In this document: positions 6,403 to 6,439 of the stretch, one piece after another | Layout: each line of letters opens with the position of its first letter | How positions within the stretch are numbered: the first letter of the stretch is position 1 | Assembly (NCBI GenBank): GCA_934645125.1 | Contig: CAKUDT010000082.1 | Coordinates: 1 to 6,439 of the forward strand | DNA: 6,439 bases | Origin: an uncultured Eggerthellaceae bacterium | Lineage (GTDB): Bacteria; Actinomycetota; Coriobacteriia; Coriobacteriales; Eggerthellaceae | Direction of reading: 5' to 3' | Made by a program: the position numbers and the translations under genes | The notes under the pieces: generated by a model | Seen by the model: the letters and a program-made list of their open reading frames with translations, nothing else | The model's database searches: none | What the model was told of the DNA's origin: nothing

Positions 6403-6439
6403 TGCAAATCACCTTGCCTGCTTCTTTCAATTCCTCCAA
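6395..6439 (-). CDS. Transketolase N-terminal subunit, last 14 codons (partial)
   Basis: Only the 3' end of this gene is inside the window. Reading the minus strand from the right edge gives LEELKEAGKVICNG and a TAA stop at 6397-6395. This fits the helical C-terminus of the TPP-binding subunit of split transketolases, whose gene normally lies directly before the C-terminal subunit gene, as here. The other two frames are less attractive: one stops at once and the other reads through with no family resemblance. The stop overlaps the next gene's ATG region by 8 bases, and the AAG-GTG codons double as the next gene's ribosome binding site. The identification rests mainly on the neighbour and on the overlap geometry, because 14 residues alone are not diagnostic. 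Confidence 0.7.
   Translation of the reverse strand: MEELKEAGKVICNG
6408..6415 (-). promoter_or_regulatory. Ribosome binding site of the transketolase C-subunit gene
   Basis: AAGGTGAT lies five bases before the ATG at 6402, inside the last codons of the N-terminal subunit gene. It supports this start and translational coupling of the two subunits. Confidence 0.6.

Overview
The window is about 6.4 kb of densely packed bacterial chromosome. Every convincing gene lies on the minus strand, so the biology reads from right to left. By eye the G+C content is moderate, in the mid-50s. The gene set is a two-gene split transketolase followed by ftsE-ftsX-S41 protease-RNase R. It has actinobacterial/Firmicutes-type features, and together with the base composition this suggests an anaerobic gut or oral Actinomycetota of the class Coriobacteriia (Eggerthella/Slackia/Cryptobacterium-like). 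That placement is an inference from gene content, not a proven taxonomy.

Layout in transcription order. The last 14 codons of a transketolase N-terminal subunit gene (6439-6395) overlap by 8 bases the complete transketolase C-terminal subunit gene (6402-5428). After a 50-base gap comes ftsE (5377-4493, GTG start), which overlaps ftsX (4500-3580) by 8 bases. Nineteen bases later is a membrane-anchored, PDZ-containing S41 (CtpA-like) protein (3560-2280). Three bases after its stop begins RNase R (2276-87). The last 86 bases hold no convincing gene. They carry two near-identical 20-base units, 23 bases apart, each with a TTGT-NN-ACAA dyad, which may be operator sites.

How the genes fit together. 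The transketolase subunits form one enzyme of the non-oxidative pentose phosphate pathway. FtsE and FtsX form the ABC-type complex that controls peptidoglycan hydrolases at division or during elongation. The S41 protein sits outside the membrane beside it. RNase R degrades structured RNA. Overlaps and tiny gaps from ftsE to rnr argue for one translationally coupled operon.

The most notable feature is in the S41 protein. The position that holds the catalytic serine in CtpA/Prc proteases is alanine (Ala337, in the run T-A-A-A-A-E), while the partner lysine (Lys362) and the rest of the fold are intact. The protein looks like a pseudoprotease encoded directly after FtsEX, where an EnvC/PcsB-type hydrolase activator might otherwise be expected. 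Secondary oddities are a disordered basic N-terminal extension of about 63 residues on FtsE and an Ala/Gly/Glu-rich insertion of about 45 residues inside the RNB domain of RNase R. That insertion seems to have grown partly by a 39-base in-frame duplication.
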